From Bolinopsis microptera (Eukaryota; Ctenophora; Tentaculata; Lobata; Bolinopsidae): a stretch of 64,000 bases of DNA. Location: NCBI RefSeq assembly GCF_026151205.1, contig NC_087082.1, forward strand, positions 17,205,401 through 17,269,400, read 5' to 3'. The notes beneath the pieces are model-generated. The model made no database searches and was not told the origin of the DNA. It worked only from the letters and a program-made list of their open reading frames with translations. How positions within the stretch are numbered: the stretch's first letter is position 1; each line of letters starts with the position of its first letter. Made by a program: the position numbers and the translations under genes. Below are positions 48,577 to 60,092 of the stretch, piece after piece.

Positions 48577-49701
48577 ATGTACATCTGCAGTAGGGTACTT
48601 TTCAAACCCTCCTCTGCTGCCCAACCTGTGACATGTGTCAGAAACATCGGCGTCGTCAAGGTCAAATCCACCAGGGTTAAGAGAAAAGACACTAAAACTG
48701 TAACTCCCACTCCGGTTAAGAAGAATTCCCCTAAAAAGGAGAGGTCTAGTTTTAAGAACACTTTATCAGATGTGTCGCACAATCTTTCACCGATTGTTCA
48801 GAGCTTAAACCCTGAAATCGCCCACAAACTATACTCTAAATTTTGTATGAACGTTCTTAAAAGCTATGGTTTTAGCCTTCAGTTTTCACACAGCTCAAAA
48901 TCGCACTCTAATCTAACTGGAGAATGGAATTTACCTGGTCACGAGTTCAATGTTGAGGCGTCATGTACCCTTCATCGGACTGAGAACATCCAAGAAATCA
49001 GAAACAACGACTCACTACTTTTACAACCTGCACCCGAGAAAACTATCGGGATTCTGATAAACAATGTGGGCTTCAAGGTGCCAACCATCAGAAAGTTTGC
49101 CCACTCCGAGAACCCCTGCATATTGTTATCTGTATTTGATAAGACTACTAATTGGTTGAGTGAGCCATCTCAGACTCACTGGACACGACATAAAGTCAGG
49201 AAGTGTCTCCATAACCAGCTGTGGGACAGCCAAGTTGGGTTCTCAGTTCACAAGTTCGGAACTTCTGAAGTTGAGATCCCCCAATGTAACTTAACCCGTG
49301 GTCTGTCTCTCGTTCTTTTCAACAAAGCGTTAATTTCCCTTGCACCCCAATTATCAGCCGGTAAGCTGATCTACGAGTGGCCCTCTGGGACAGAGGATAA
49401 ACGCCAACTTAAAACTCACTACCACTCAACAATCCTGATAAACACAGAGACTGAGTCCAGGCCGGAGAGGTTGGATCTGTATGATGTGCTGGAGAAGGAA
49501 CGCAGGCTGGAGTCAGCACTGTTGAAATCTAGGGGGGTTGAACGAGAAGTTGATTCAGAGGAACCGTTCAGTATTGGAGAATACTTTATGAATTACGAGG
49601 CTATCAACTGGGGATCCCCCGGCTCGAAAGTGTTTGATTTTAGTATTTTAAATGGTATTGACTCTCAATTAGTTAACCCTACCCGATCTAGAACTTTGTA
49701 G
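48577..49701 (+). CDS. Unknown protein, single exon
   Basis: 374 aa, intronless. The N-terminus (MYICSRVLFKPSSAAQPVTC) is basic and Ser-rich and may be a mitochondrial presequence. Residues about 28-60 are a Lys/Arg/Thr-rich linker (KVKSTRVKRKDTKTVTPTP). A globular part follows with no transmembrane segment: KLYSKFCMNVLKSYGFSLQF, then HNQLWDSQVGFSVHKFG and LSLVLFNKALISLAPQLSAG. The C-terminal third is charged (DVLEKERRLESALLKSRG). I recognise no family. A mitochondrial expression or ribosome-associated role is conceivable from the leader and basic linker but unsupported by any motif. Confidence 0.75.
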   Translation: MYICSRVLFKPSSAAQPVTCVRNIGVVKVKSTRVKRKDTKTVTPTPVKKNSPKKERSSFKNTLSDVSHNLSPIVQSLNPEIAHKLYSKFCMNVLKSYGFSLQFSHSSKSHSNLTGEWNLPGHEFNVEASCTLHRTENIQEIRNNDSLLLQPAPEKTIGILINNVGFKVPTIRKFAHSENPCILLSVFDKTTNWLSEPSQTHWTRHKVRKCLHNQLWDSQVGFSVHKFGTSEVEIPQCNLTRGLSLVLFNKALISLAPQLSAGKLIYEWPSGTEDKRQLKTHYHSTILINTETESRPERLDLYDVLEKERRLESALLKSRGVEREVDSEEPFSIGEYFMNYEAINWGSPGSKVFDFSILNGIDSQLVNPTRSRTL

Positions 49702-50280
49702 CATAGGATTAGTTACGACTTACGATAGTGAAGTTCGAATATCTCTCGCTTTCTGAGACAACTTTGTTTTACCCTGAATTATTTAGTCTGAATTGGTGTT
49801 TGTTGGATTTAGATGAGACTTTTTGATATTTTTAATATGAGAAGGCACATTTTGTGCTTCAGTGACCTAATATAAACTTCATGATGTTTGTAAAAAGACA
49901 CAGCCATTCAATATTTATTTAAGTGACCCTCTTATGTTTTTTGTACTTAAGGAACGAGTCTAGTAAAACTTTTTGTAAACTGTTACTTTTAGGTCTATCA
50001 TTAATCACCCTCAAAATTTCTAACTTATTCAAGAAATTTGTTGTTGTTTCTCTGTGTCTTCATGAAAAAACAGTAGCTACAGTCCAGTCTGTACAATTCA
50101 AAAGTTCAAATATCTACCGATTTGGAAGCGTTAATAGAATTTTAAGAAATTATAAATTCTCCTAATACTTACAATAGAGTGAGTAGAGTGAATTCTGAAT
50201 TAACCCCAAGTTGTCATCTATTCGCACTAGTAAACATTACAATATTATCCATCTCTCTAACTCTCCCGCACCAGGGAGGG
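49702..50280. other. Intergenic / 5' region of the DPF gene
   Basis: No gene seen. A strong pyrimidine-rich acceptor (aactctcccgcaccag) ends at 50274, 6 nt before the DPF start. Confidence 0.4.
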
Positions 50281-53200
50281 ATGTTGGAATCAGACTTGCT
50301 GGAGAACTACAAGTACAAAGATGCGCTAGATTCCGCCAGTTCCTTCAACACCAAGCTGCTGGTGGAGCGACAGAGCAGACTCCCCTTCCTTGATACCCAG
50401 ACTAACATTGCCCAGGTTAGTTCCTGTTAGTTCCTGTAATATAGTAGTGGGTCATCAGACCGTGAAGATGATTTAATAATCACACGGATCACACCTGGTG
50501 GGGATCATACACAATGTATGTAATGTCATACATTACATACATTTAACATTACATACATTACATACATCATGTATTTTGTGTAGCAGTAAGATGGGTTATT
50601 GAGGATTGAACGACTACTATACTGTTTCATTATAGTTATTATACTGTTTCATTGATACTGTACTCTCTCTGATAACAAACACTTCACCAGTCACACACTC
50701 GCACACTGAATAGTGAACACTCAGCATCATTTCACTGGGACTCCACTCTCCTCACACCAAGAGACAACACTCAGCATCATTTCACTGGGACTCCACTCTC
50801 CTCACACCAAGAGACAACACTCAGCATCATTTCACTGGGACTCCACTCTCCTCACACCAAGAGACAACACTCAGCATCATTTCACTGGGACTCCACTCTC
50901 CTCACACCAAGAGACAACACTCAGCATCATTTCACTGGGACTCCACTCTCCTCACACCAAGAGACAACCATTTCACTGGGACTCCACTCTCCTCACACCA
51001 AGAGACAACACTCAGCATCATTTCACTGGGACTCCACTCTCCTCACACCAAGAGACAACACTCAGCATCATTTCACTGGGACTCCTCACACCAAGAGACA
51101 ACACTCAGCATCATTTCACTGGGACTCCACTCTCCTCACACCAAGAGACAACACTCAGCATCATTTCACTGGGACTCCACTCTCCTCACACCAAGAGACA
51201 ACACCACACCAAGAGACAACACCACACCAAGAGACAACACCACACCAAGAGACAACACCACACCAAGAGACAACACCACACCAAGAGACAACACCACACC
51301 AAGAGACAACACCACACCAAGAGACAACACCACACCAAGAGACAACACCACACCAAGAGACAACACCTACCTAATGTTGGTGTGCTTGTGTAGGTAGCTT
51401 GTGTTCTATGTTTATTATTTCTCACCATTATTATATAAGCAGGCAGCTGTGTAACATAATTCACATGAGCATTGACCAAATCATCTTAATTCTCCCTCAC
51501 TTAAAATGTACCGTTATAGGAGGATTAGTTTATTTATTGTCTAATTAATAACAATATATGTGCCATTTAAACTCTACAAATGGTTTAATAATCATAATAT
51601 GTCAATACTTTCACACATTCATGTGTATCTAAAAATCCTAATTTAAGAAATACTAAACTCTAATCCTCTGCAGGTTGACTGCCATATATGGAAGAAGAAA
51701 TGCGAGAGAGTAGAGCCTGTAGGTAAGGGAATAGAGTACGCCTACCAGATGAGGTACTGGAAGAAGTTACCTAAAGCTAAGAAGAAACCTCCCGCTCCTG
51801 AAGTCGTCGTCAGTACGGAAGAGGTAATTGACTCTATTATAGCGATAGTTTAGTTTTGTGAAGTTTCGTTTTTTGTAGTGTTGGATATTTTGATTTCAGA
51901 CAGTAAACTCCCAAATTTTCCTGGGCCCATATTATCAATAATTTTAGATCATCTAACCACATACCATGACCAGCGATACTACTCATTAAATAACATGGTC
52001 CACATACCACACACCACGTGACCTTACTACAACTCACTCCAGGGAGCAGCGGCTGGCTCAGAGGACGTGCCGTTATCAATAAAACCAGAGTTAGTGAGCG
52101 AGGAGAGCATGGGGCTTGATACTGGACCCTCTAGTGAACCTACCCCTGAGGAGCTCAGCCCTTCTAGTGATGATTATGAGGTGTGATATAATAATACTTA
52201 CTGATCTGTTCTACAGTAGCTTCGTGCTGAACTTATTTAATGTATCCTAGTATGTTAAGTTAGAATTTATCCTAGTTTCGCCCAATCACTTTTCAGTATT
52301 TACTTTTCAATATAAATTAAAAACTCTAAAGAGAAAGTCCTTCCTTACCCAAACCACCCAGATGTACTACGAAAGGAAGCGTAAGCGACAGAGTAGAGGT
52401 AACAGACGAAGTAAAGGTCCGGTAGAGAACGTGAGACGTGGCTCCAGATCACGCAAAAGTAGTGTTATATCAACAAGGAGTACTAGGAATATAAAAGTAG
52501 AAGAAACTGAACATGAAACTGATCCTACCTCATCCGAAACTCCTAAACGTGAGTTTTATTATTATACCTGAGCGGAATTGGTTCAGTATTTTCTATTCAC
52601 ACCTTTGTTTTGATTAATTTTACTCTCTAACCATTAAGATTTATTTATGAATCAACATTAGCTCACCACTTCTCACCAATTCTCACCACTTCTTACCACT
52701 TCTCACCACTTCTCCCTCTCACCACTTCTCACCACTTCTCACCACTTCTCCACACTTCTCACCACTTTTCACCACTTCTCACCACTTCTCACCACGTTTC
52801 ACCACTTCTCACCACTTCTCACTACTTCTCACCACTTCTCACCACTACTCACCACTTCTCACCACTACTCACCACTTCTCACCACTTCTCACCACTTCTC
52901 ACCACTTCTCACCACTTCTCACCACTTCTCACCACTTCTCCACACTTCTCACCACTTTTCACCACTTCTCACCACTTCTCACCACTTCTCACCACGTTTC
53001 ACCACTTCTCACCACTGCTCACCACTTTTCACCACTACTCACCACTTCTCACCACTTCTCACCACTTCTCACCACTTTTCACCACTTCTCACCACTTCTC
53101 ACCACTTCTCACCACTTCTCACCACTTCTCACCACGTTTCACCACTTCTCACCACTGCTCACCACTTTTCACCACTACTCACCACTTCTCACCACTTCTC

Positions 53201-56200
53201 ACCACTTCTCACCACTTCTCACCACTTCTCACCACTTCTCACCACTTCTCACCACTTCTCACCACTTCTCACCACTTCTCACCACTTCTCACCACTTCTC
53301 ACCACTTCTCACCACTTCTCACCACTTCTCACCACTTCTCACCACGTTTCACCACTTCTCACCACTTCTCATCACTTCTCACCACGTTTCACCACTTCTC
53401 ACCACTTCTCACTACTTCTCACCACTGCTCACCACTGCTCACCACTTCTACCTCCATCAGCTGTATCAGAGGTACCCCAAGAAGGAGCTGAAAAGAAGCC
53501 TCCTAGTAACGTGTGTGATTTCTGTCTCGGAGATGCTGAGTGAGTTTAACTTTAAATAATTATCGTCCGACCCTTTTTGATATTAGCGGTCATAACTCAT
53601 TACTATAACCAATGGTATATTTTCCCTAACTTATGCTCTACCCTCCTGAGCCCTGGAGGTGCCGTATTTTCTAATTTCTTTACGTAACTTGAATATTTTG
53701 TATAATTAACCAATTTCCCACCCAGGAAGAAGAAAACAGACGAAGCCATGATATCCTGTGTGGACTGCGGCAGATCAGCTCATCCCTCCTGTCTCCAATT
53801 CGAGGGATCTCTGGCAGAAAACGTTAAGAGCTACAATTGGCAGTGCATAGAGTGCAAATCGTGTAGCATTTGTGGTAAGAAGCAAGCAAAATGTACCTGT
53901 TGAAAATAACTCTTAGTCACGCTGATCACTTCGACTCTAATTAATTAATTATAGTTTAATTAGGTAGTTAACATTAGGTTGTATAGTTGAAGGTGGCTGG
54001 ATGATGATTTGTATTGTAAAAGTTCTTTGTTCGAGACAGATGCTGCCCCGTTTAATATGCTTTATAAATCGTTCTGGCGCTTTTTGTTTTTTCTTTAACT
54101 TCTGGGATTATACTACCTTACTCGGGATTATTACGACGGGTTTATTAACGACCGGTTAAAATATGGTTCGGGAAAAATATGGCGAAATTGCTCAAAACCC
54201 ACCACATTTTCCCGGTCGCCATTTTACCGGTGTCCAACCTTTCAATTTTAGATTCAAAAATTTTGTCTCAGATGTAAATTTCCTTATTAGAGATAAGCAA
54301 GTTTAGAAATTTTCGCATTGCTAAAACTTGTGAAACAAGTAGAATTATCAATAATTGTTGAAAGTAGACAGAAATAATGACTCGTGGTTAATCAAACTAG
54401 ATGGAAAATAATTTTTAACATTTGAAGCGTAACAACCAGATCGATATTAAGATAAAGGGAGAGCTGTTTAGTCCTCCAATAAGTTGTAATCATCTTCGTT
54501 ATCTTCATCTGGATCATCCCTTTCATCAGTTTTAATTAATTCAAGTTTTAATTTAACTGTTACTTTTACTTTGAGTCCTATTTCATTATGTAGAGATAGT
54601 CAATACCTAAGAAATTAAAAATTGGCCTATTTAAATCAAATTTGACAATAAGGGTATATGACAAGAATTGGGCAAAAAGGTGAATTTTTTGCAATTTTAG
54701 CCAAATGAAGTCGAAAAACCTACAACAAGTGTCCCAATAGTCTTCTTTAGTGAATATAAGACAACGATTAAAATATGAGCACCCATACCCCTTGGGAACC
54801 CTAAAAGCTGAGTAGGCGGGTTTATTAACGACCGGTGAAAATGTGGTTCGGGAAAAATATGGCAAAATTACCCTAAACCCACCACTTTATCCCGGTCATA
54901 ATAATCCCGAGTAAGGTATATCTGTCTTTTTTGAGCATGTATAATCAAGAATTGTGTTATGAATATTGGATATATTTGTATTATATAGAACCCTTTAAAA
55001 CATAAAGTATTCAAATACATAATTGACCTGTTGATTTATTATGAAAATCCGCGAATATTGACGATTTTTTGTTTATAAAAGTTAATAATTTAAATTATGA
55101 GCCGAATAAGTACCAATTAATTAACTAATCGCTAAATAATGGTATGATCTGAAGATTTATATATTATATAATACGGACACTGAAATTGGTTTAAAATATA
55201 AGCTTGTACAATACAATTATCATATTAATGAAAATGCAGCCAGCTGCTGCAAACTGTAACTATAAGTTAATTATCTTTAAGAATATGTTGGCTCTCCCGG
55301 GATCTTTGCGAGGCACCTCACGTTTTGACTTGTATTTGATTGGTCGCTATCGACCTATCGTTCGCTTCATCTACAAGGGATCGTTCATAAGTAAGCCAGA
55401 TTTCGGCTAATTTAAGACAGGCCTCCATAATCACTCCCACGTTCGGCTATTGAGTAGAAATTACACTAACGTAAGCATTTCTCTCCCCCTAATCTGCCAT
55501 ACTTAAACTGTGAGCGATCCCCAAGCGGTTAGATTGACGACGTGACCTTGGGTCAACCCAAGGTGCATTGCTCCCCCGCGTTTAGCAGCATCTTTTATAC
55601 CTTCTACTTGTCACCTGTACTCAGTACGATTCGTATGTTTGTTGATTGTTCATTTGTATTATATTTGACTGGATTGTTTGGATGATTTTTATCATGGATT
55701 TTGTTTTGTATATACATATCTTACAACGTTATATATTAAGATATTATTGCATTTTATGATTTTAAGATAATAACAACACGGAGCGCTGTTGAAAGTCAAG
55801 TTATGGTGGTGCCCTCCTAAATTTCACGATCATTAACGCTTTTTAAAGTATGCGTGGGCGAAATTATCATCACGTGATAATTTCGTTAAGATTTGTTTAT
55901 ATATATGAACGTTTATTTTGCTCCCAATGGAAAAGGGCTTTCGAGGTGAAGTCTTTGGTAATAATTACCATTTATGAAGAACCGATAAATTAAAAGTTCA
56001 TGGAATTAGTTTAAATTAATATTTGGTGGAGGAGGTTTTATGGTATGCTGAGAATGTGTCGGAATATTACATTGTTAGCACGAGATGTTACCATTTTAAT
56101 GTCTTGCTCCAAATTGCGTGTTTAAGTTTTCCTGCCATCGAAATTTGTTATAAACACGAACTGAAATTTGACCAAAATTGATGTGATGATGCAAATCATA

Positions 56201-56816
56201 TAATAATATGTTAATTAACTTTTACATATTTTGGGAGATTTTCTACTTAACTTATTTGATACTATCACAGATATTTGATAATATCACAGATCTTTCTAAC
56301 TCAAGAGCAACACACACACACCCAAGGGAGTGACATGACACTTACCATTCATAGGTAGGTTTACACTCTTACTTACTCTTACTCATCCCCGGCTACGATA
56401 CCGCTGTACATGATTGTGCACGTGCGTTATGCATTATGCTCCCGCGCTATGCATTGCACGTGCAGTACATTTCGCACTTCATGCTGACTTCCACTTAAAT
56501 TTTATCGCCCTCCGGCCCCCTGTGTGATGCTCTTTTGTTGCTCTTTTTAACAAGAATAGCGGTGTAAACGTTACATAGTTTCGTGTATCTATTTGTATTT
56601 TTACCCTGTATTTTATCACTGCATATTTCCTAATAACTTGATAATACCAGTCAGGATAATAACTTTCCCAATCCCTCAGGTACATCAGATAATGACGATC
56701 AGCTCCTGTTCTGTGACGAGTGCGACCGTGGTTTCCACATGTATTGTCTGACGCCGCGCATCGAGCGCCCGCCCGAGGGACGCTGGGTCTGTCACATGTG
56801 CAACAAACGACCCTGA
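50281..56816 (+). CDS. DPF/BAF45-type double PHD finger protein, 7 exons
   Basis: Exons 50281-50415, 51674-51823, 52043-52180, 52362-52548, 53461-53539, 53726-53874 and 56680-56816 join in frame into 324 aa. The N-terminal Requiem domain is clear ([20 protein letters not shown], then [34 protein letters not shown]). A basic region ([17 protein letters not shown]) follows, and the C-terminus is the tandem PHD: CDFCLGD...[18 protein letters not shown]...WQCIEC and CSICG...[20 protein letters not shown]...GRWVCHMC. In animals this pair reads acylated and unmodified histone H3 tails as part of BAF (SWI/SNF) chromatin remodellers. Vertebrate DPF1-3 are about 380-400 aa and carry a C2H2 zinc finger between the two parts; no C2H2 is present here. 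The upstream start exon could differ; ATG 50281 gives a Requiem domain with a normal N-terminus. Confidence 0.93.
50718..51368 (+). repeat. Compound minisatellite in DPF intron 1
   Basis: About nine 50-bp units (CACTCAGCATCATTTCACTG...CACCAAGAGACAA), two shortened, followed by about ten 18-bp units (ACACCAAGAGACAACACC) derived from the end of the 50-bp unit. The open frames through it are a repeat artefact. Confidence 0.95.
52655..53452 (+). repeat. 10-bp minisatellite abutting a splice acceptor
   Basis: About 79 units of ACCACTTCTC with occasional GTTTC, TGCTC and TACTC variants and higher-order blocks. It ends 8 bp before the acceptor (cctccatcag) of DPF exon 5, so the array supplies the polypyrimidine-rich tract. 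Confidence 0.95.
53875..54115. other. DPF intron 6, start; nothing recognised
   Basis: Unique intron DNA before the TA-flanked element. Confidence 0.4.
54116..54916 (-). mobile_element. TA-flanked DNA element, copy 2, in DPF intron 6
   Basis: Same ends as 7847-8601 (CCTTACTCGGGATTATTA), flanked by TA, inverted relative to copy 1, 801 bp. Both termini (about 250 and 340 bp) match copy 1. The centre is longer here and its minus strand reads an acidic segment ([20 protein letters not shown] then stop) that copy 1 lacks. Possibly a remnant of the parent element's coding end. Confidence 0.88.
54917..56679. other. Rest of DPF intron 6
   Basis: Two small perfect palindromes: ACCTTGGGTCAACCCAAGGT (55552-55571) and AATTATCATCACGTGATAATT-like (about 55861-55882, with an E-box at its centre). 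A GC-poor region otherwise, no exon recognised. Confidence 0.5.
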
Positions 56817-57830
56817 AAACCTGCCGCGCTTTGCAGCGCTCATCTTTATATGATATTATGCGTAGCCAAATTATTGGTGGTGCTTTTTAGATACAAAGCT
56901 CTTTATTTTATCAAATTGCTAGTATTTTATCGTAGACTTTATGTTTTATGGCTCGCGGAAGCCGTGTGTGTATACGTGTTTGAGTTTAATGTTTCAACAA
57001 AATATATTGGGTGTAAACTGTCCTTGCAACAAATTATGAAGGTTCGTTATACTATTAAAATGGGCTCTTTATTCTTTTGATGTAATATTTATGACATGGG
57101 ATTCAGGATTTTCACTCTGATGATTTTTTGTTCCGTAGTTTACATTCTGGTTTGAACTGTTAGTTGACCTCATTTTTATCAACTCTGTTTTCAAAACCTT
57201 TTCTACAAACACTTTAAAGCAGGCTAATAATAATGTAAATTTTAACTCAGCATTTTTATTTGATTTTATCATAGTTAAACACATAGTTTCCTAAATATTA
57301 TCGGTTTCATTAAAAGCAAACGCTATCATTGTAGTTTGCAGTTTGTAGTATTTGTAGTTCAAACAGTAGCTTTTACAATTTACAGTAGTTTGAATATTTA
57401 CCCTTTAAGTCAACAAGCTCTCATTTCATAACTGATTTAGTCGAATGTCGCCAAATCTAAATGCCATTAAATCGATCTATTTTTTGTTGAATATCTTATT
57501 TTGAATTTATAGATGATATATGGATACGTTTTATTGCTGTTACTCCTTAAAAATGAACAAAATGTAAAATTTCACAACCTGAGAGATATGATAATTTGAT
57601 CCGTTACAAATATTATTCAAGAACCGATTAATGCAAACTAGTCATCAGTAAGACTTTGGAGTATTTTAACGGTAGGTCGGCAATTCAAAGCACATAAGGG
57701 GCAAAATATTGATAATTTACAGTGCAGCTGTATGAATAGTGAAAACCATGGTTTGATTTGGAAATAATTGAAAAAATGGGTAAGTTGCTTCAAAGCGGGC
57801 AAATTTTACTGATTCCAAGAGAACTTTCAG
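56817..57830. other. Intergenic; nothing recognised
   Basis: AT-rich spacer with short chance frames only. Acceptor-like aactttcag ends directly before the ATG at 57831. Confidence 0.4.
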
Positions 57831-58476
57831 ATGTTCTTAAATGCACAGTTTTACCAGATACGCATGTCATTGCCCCCTGAATGGCGAATAAAACACTCTA
57901 AAACTAGAGGGGGTCGTGTTTTCTACTACAATAAACTCACCAAGGAAACAAGATGGGATTGTCCAGTGTGTAAGTATTAATGTGAGAAAAACTAACTCTA
58001 TGTAGATTCGGCAGGGATCGCTTCTGAATATTGAAGGTGTTTTAAGTTAGTTGAGTTTTAAAAATCGAGCTGCAGAGAAGTTTTTTGTTGCTGTGTGCTG
58101 TTTGCTATGTTTCTTCTTAGCTGCCATATTTTCAGCTGCAATAGATGAAGCTGACTACCCCGAGTTAGAACTTCCTGGTGATGTTAAGAATTCTGACAAT
58201 GCAAAGCAAATTGTGAATTCTTCCAGTCATTCTGGTCATACTCATCTCAATAAACGTAGACGTACGGATAGTAAGAAGAATGAAAACAAAGTCGGGTCAA
58301 GTGCTCAAAGTAAGTTATTTTATTCATAAATGTTCTAGGAAACTTCTTCGCAACTCTCTGATAAGTGTTCGGTATGATGTGACTAACTCGTCGAATTAAA
58401 TAGCTATTTTCAGCGGACGTGCATGGGAAAAACCTTGCTGCGAAACCGAATCGTTGTACACGAACCAGTTCAAAAG
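57831..58476 (+). CDS. WW-domain protein, N-terminal exons (incomplete)
   Basis: Exons 57831-57969, 58136-58309 and 58414-58476, all joined in phase 1, give about 125 aa before a final donor GTAAGA with no recognised next exon. A WW domain opens the protein: LPPEWRIKHSKTRGGRVFYY, then KETRWDCP (both Trp, the Tyr pair and the final Pro are present), of the type found in Pin1 and RNA-polymerase-CTD-associated proteins. Next comes a low-complexity acidic/Ser-His-rich linker and a nuclear-localisation-like KRRRTDSKK. The rest of the gene is missing: downstream DNA to 60 kb is repeat-like, then comes a gene on the other strand. Either a distal exon escapes recognition or the gene is broken. Confidence 0.6.
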
Positions 58477-60092
58477 GTAAGAAATGTAGGAGTTTACGGG
58501 TAGAGGAGCCTAGTTGGCACGGTCACCTTTGAAAAGAGTACATCTGGGAAGGCGCCAGGTGTACTTAGTAATGAGAGTACGCACCCTGTCAGTCAATTTC
58601 GATGCGCGCACTATTTCGATTTCGTCACGCGCGCGCATTGATATTAGGGGCCATCTACGCGACGGCAGTATCCAGATAGCGCGCCCGACCCCTGTTCGCC
58701 GAACAGTGCAGGGGTCGGGCTATTGCCTATTTGGATACTGCCCCATCTACTAAGGACGTCCGCCAAAATCTCAGATTTTCAGACCACCCCCTGCCTCTGT
58801 CTGGGTGTGTCCGAATTTTCAAAACCTCCCCCGAACGTCCGGATTTCCAGCTACTTTTAAGAGTACAAATAAAACCAGCTCAAATCATTGTTAATAAAAT
58901 GTGTTGTTACTTACGAATACATTTAGTGTCGAACAAGTTTAGCACAGTTAAGTTACAATTAGGTACTCGTTCAAAATACAGGGATCTAAACTTACAAAGT
59001 AGTTAGTGTCAAAGAGTTGAAATAAATGGTTTAAATCCATACATTCTACAAAAAGGTTATAGAAGTGATTTGGTCTTTGACTAAATAAAGGCTAGATTAT
59101 AGTTCATAGTTATACACGTACTAGTGTAACCCGTGCCTTCGGCCGGGACCTCACTATCGCAGTTGAAATGCAGAAGTATAAACCCGCCCATTATAATTGA
59201 AAACACGCATAACATTGTCGTATGAAAGTATGAACTCTCTCTGCAGTCCAAACAGACCGCAATGAGTGCTCTCCCCCCTAACAAGCTTACAGTAGTACAT
59301 AACAGTGAATCTTGCGGCTAACCTAATCATGATATATGTACCAACGCTACAAAATATGCAGTAATGGGAGAGAGAGCGAGGAGGGAGAAAATGTGAGCCT
59401 TTTTATGTAACATTTGTGGTACAAAACCATCAGTTAAACCACTTACCACCGGCCGATTTAAAAAACCTTAATCATTTGTGATTTTGCCTCCTCATAGTTT
59501 TGTCGGCACTATACCGAAAAAACCAGCCCCGTAACTCTTACCGTTTTCTTGATTAAGCCGCTCGGAAATTTCACGCACACATTCTGAGATTATTGTTTAA
59601 GATACACTACACAAGGGAGTATTATAATGAATACAATTTAAACACGTATCATTGGTCTTGCCTAGCTTTAAACATTTTGAAATTAAACTCTAATATTATT
59701 TTTTCATAACAGCGTTCTATTCATTTAAAGGGCCTTCGACTACAAAACATAAATTATTTGACAAAGTACAACGTCCCCTAACATTGATAATTAAATCAGC
59801 TGTAAAAAAGTTGTACAACAAAGTTACAAATTCAAAAACATCATGTAATCTTAAATTTCCTAACTGATTGTTTTTTAACAAATAAGATTCTCATGGTTTA
59901 TCATCATTAGACTAATTTAGGACGAGATTATCTTCCAAAAGAAAGTAGTTGTCACGTTACGTCATTCAACGTCATATTCATACTCTGGGATACTCTGAAA
60001 CCGCGTCAATTTAATAAACTATTAAGAATCCCCATACAATTTTATGACGAAATTTAATAAAAAATCTGAACCGTTTCAAAGAATCGCGACTC
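58477..60092. other. Repeat-like intergenic DNA with a short palindromic element
   Basis: 58662-58742 is an 81-bp hairpin: GGCAGTATCCAGATAG and CGCCCGACCCCTG pair with CAGGGGTCGGGC and TGGATACTGCC around a loop of about 14 bases. No next exon of the WW gene was found. Confidence 0.6.

Noticed and set aside
50713-51479. 226-codon plus frame and minus frames over the DPF intron 1 repeat
   Set aside because: Repeat translation; lies between two well-supported DPF exons.
52655-53452. Possible CRISPR-like array
   Set aside because: A 10-bp unit repeated without spacers: a minisatellite.
54578-54865. 95-codon minus frame in the TA-flanked element
   Set aside because: The homologous part of the other copy does not preserve it as a gene and no transposase motif is visible.
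55490-55600. Possible tRNA or U1-like RNA gene (CCCCAAGCGGTTAGA resembles a box A, followed by GGGTCAACCC)
   Set aside because: No matching acceptor stem, no proper box B and no U1 5' end; the palindrome ACCTTGGGT/ACCCAAGGT explains the apparent structure.
58514-59006. 79- and 91-codon frames after the WW exons, possible continuation of that gene
   Set aside because: They cross the hairpin at 58662-58742 and no suitable acceptor in the needed phase was found.
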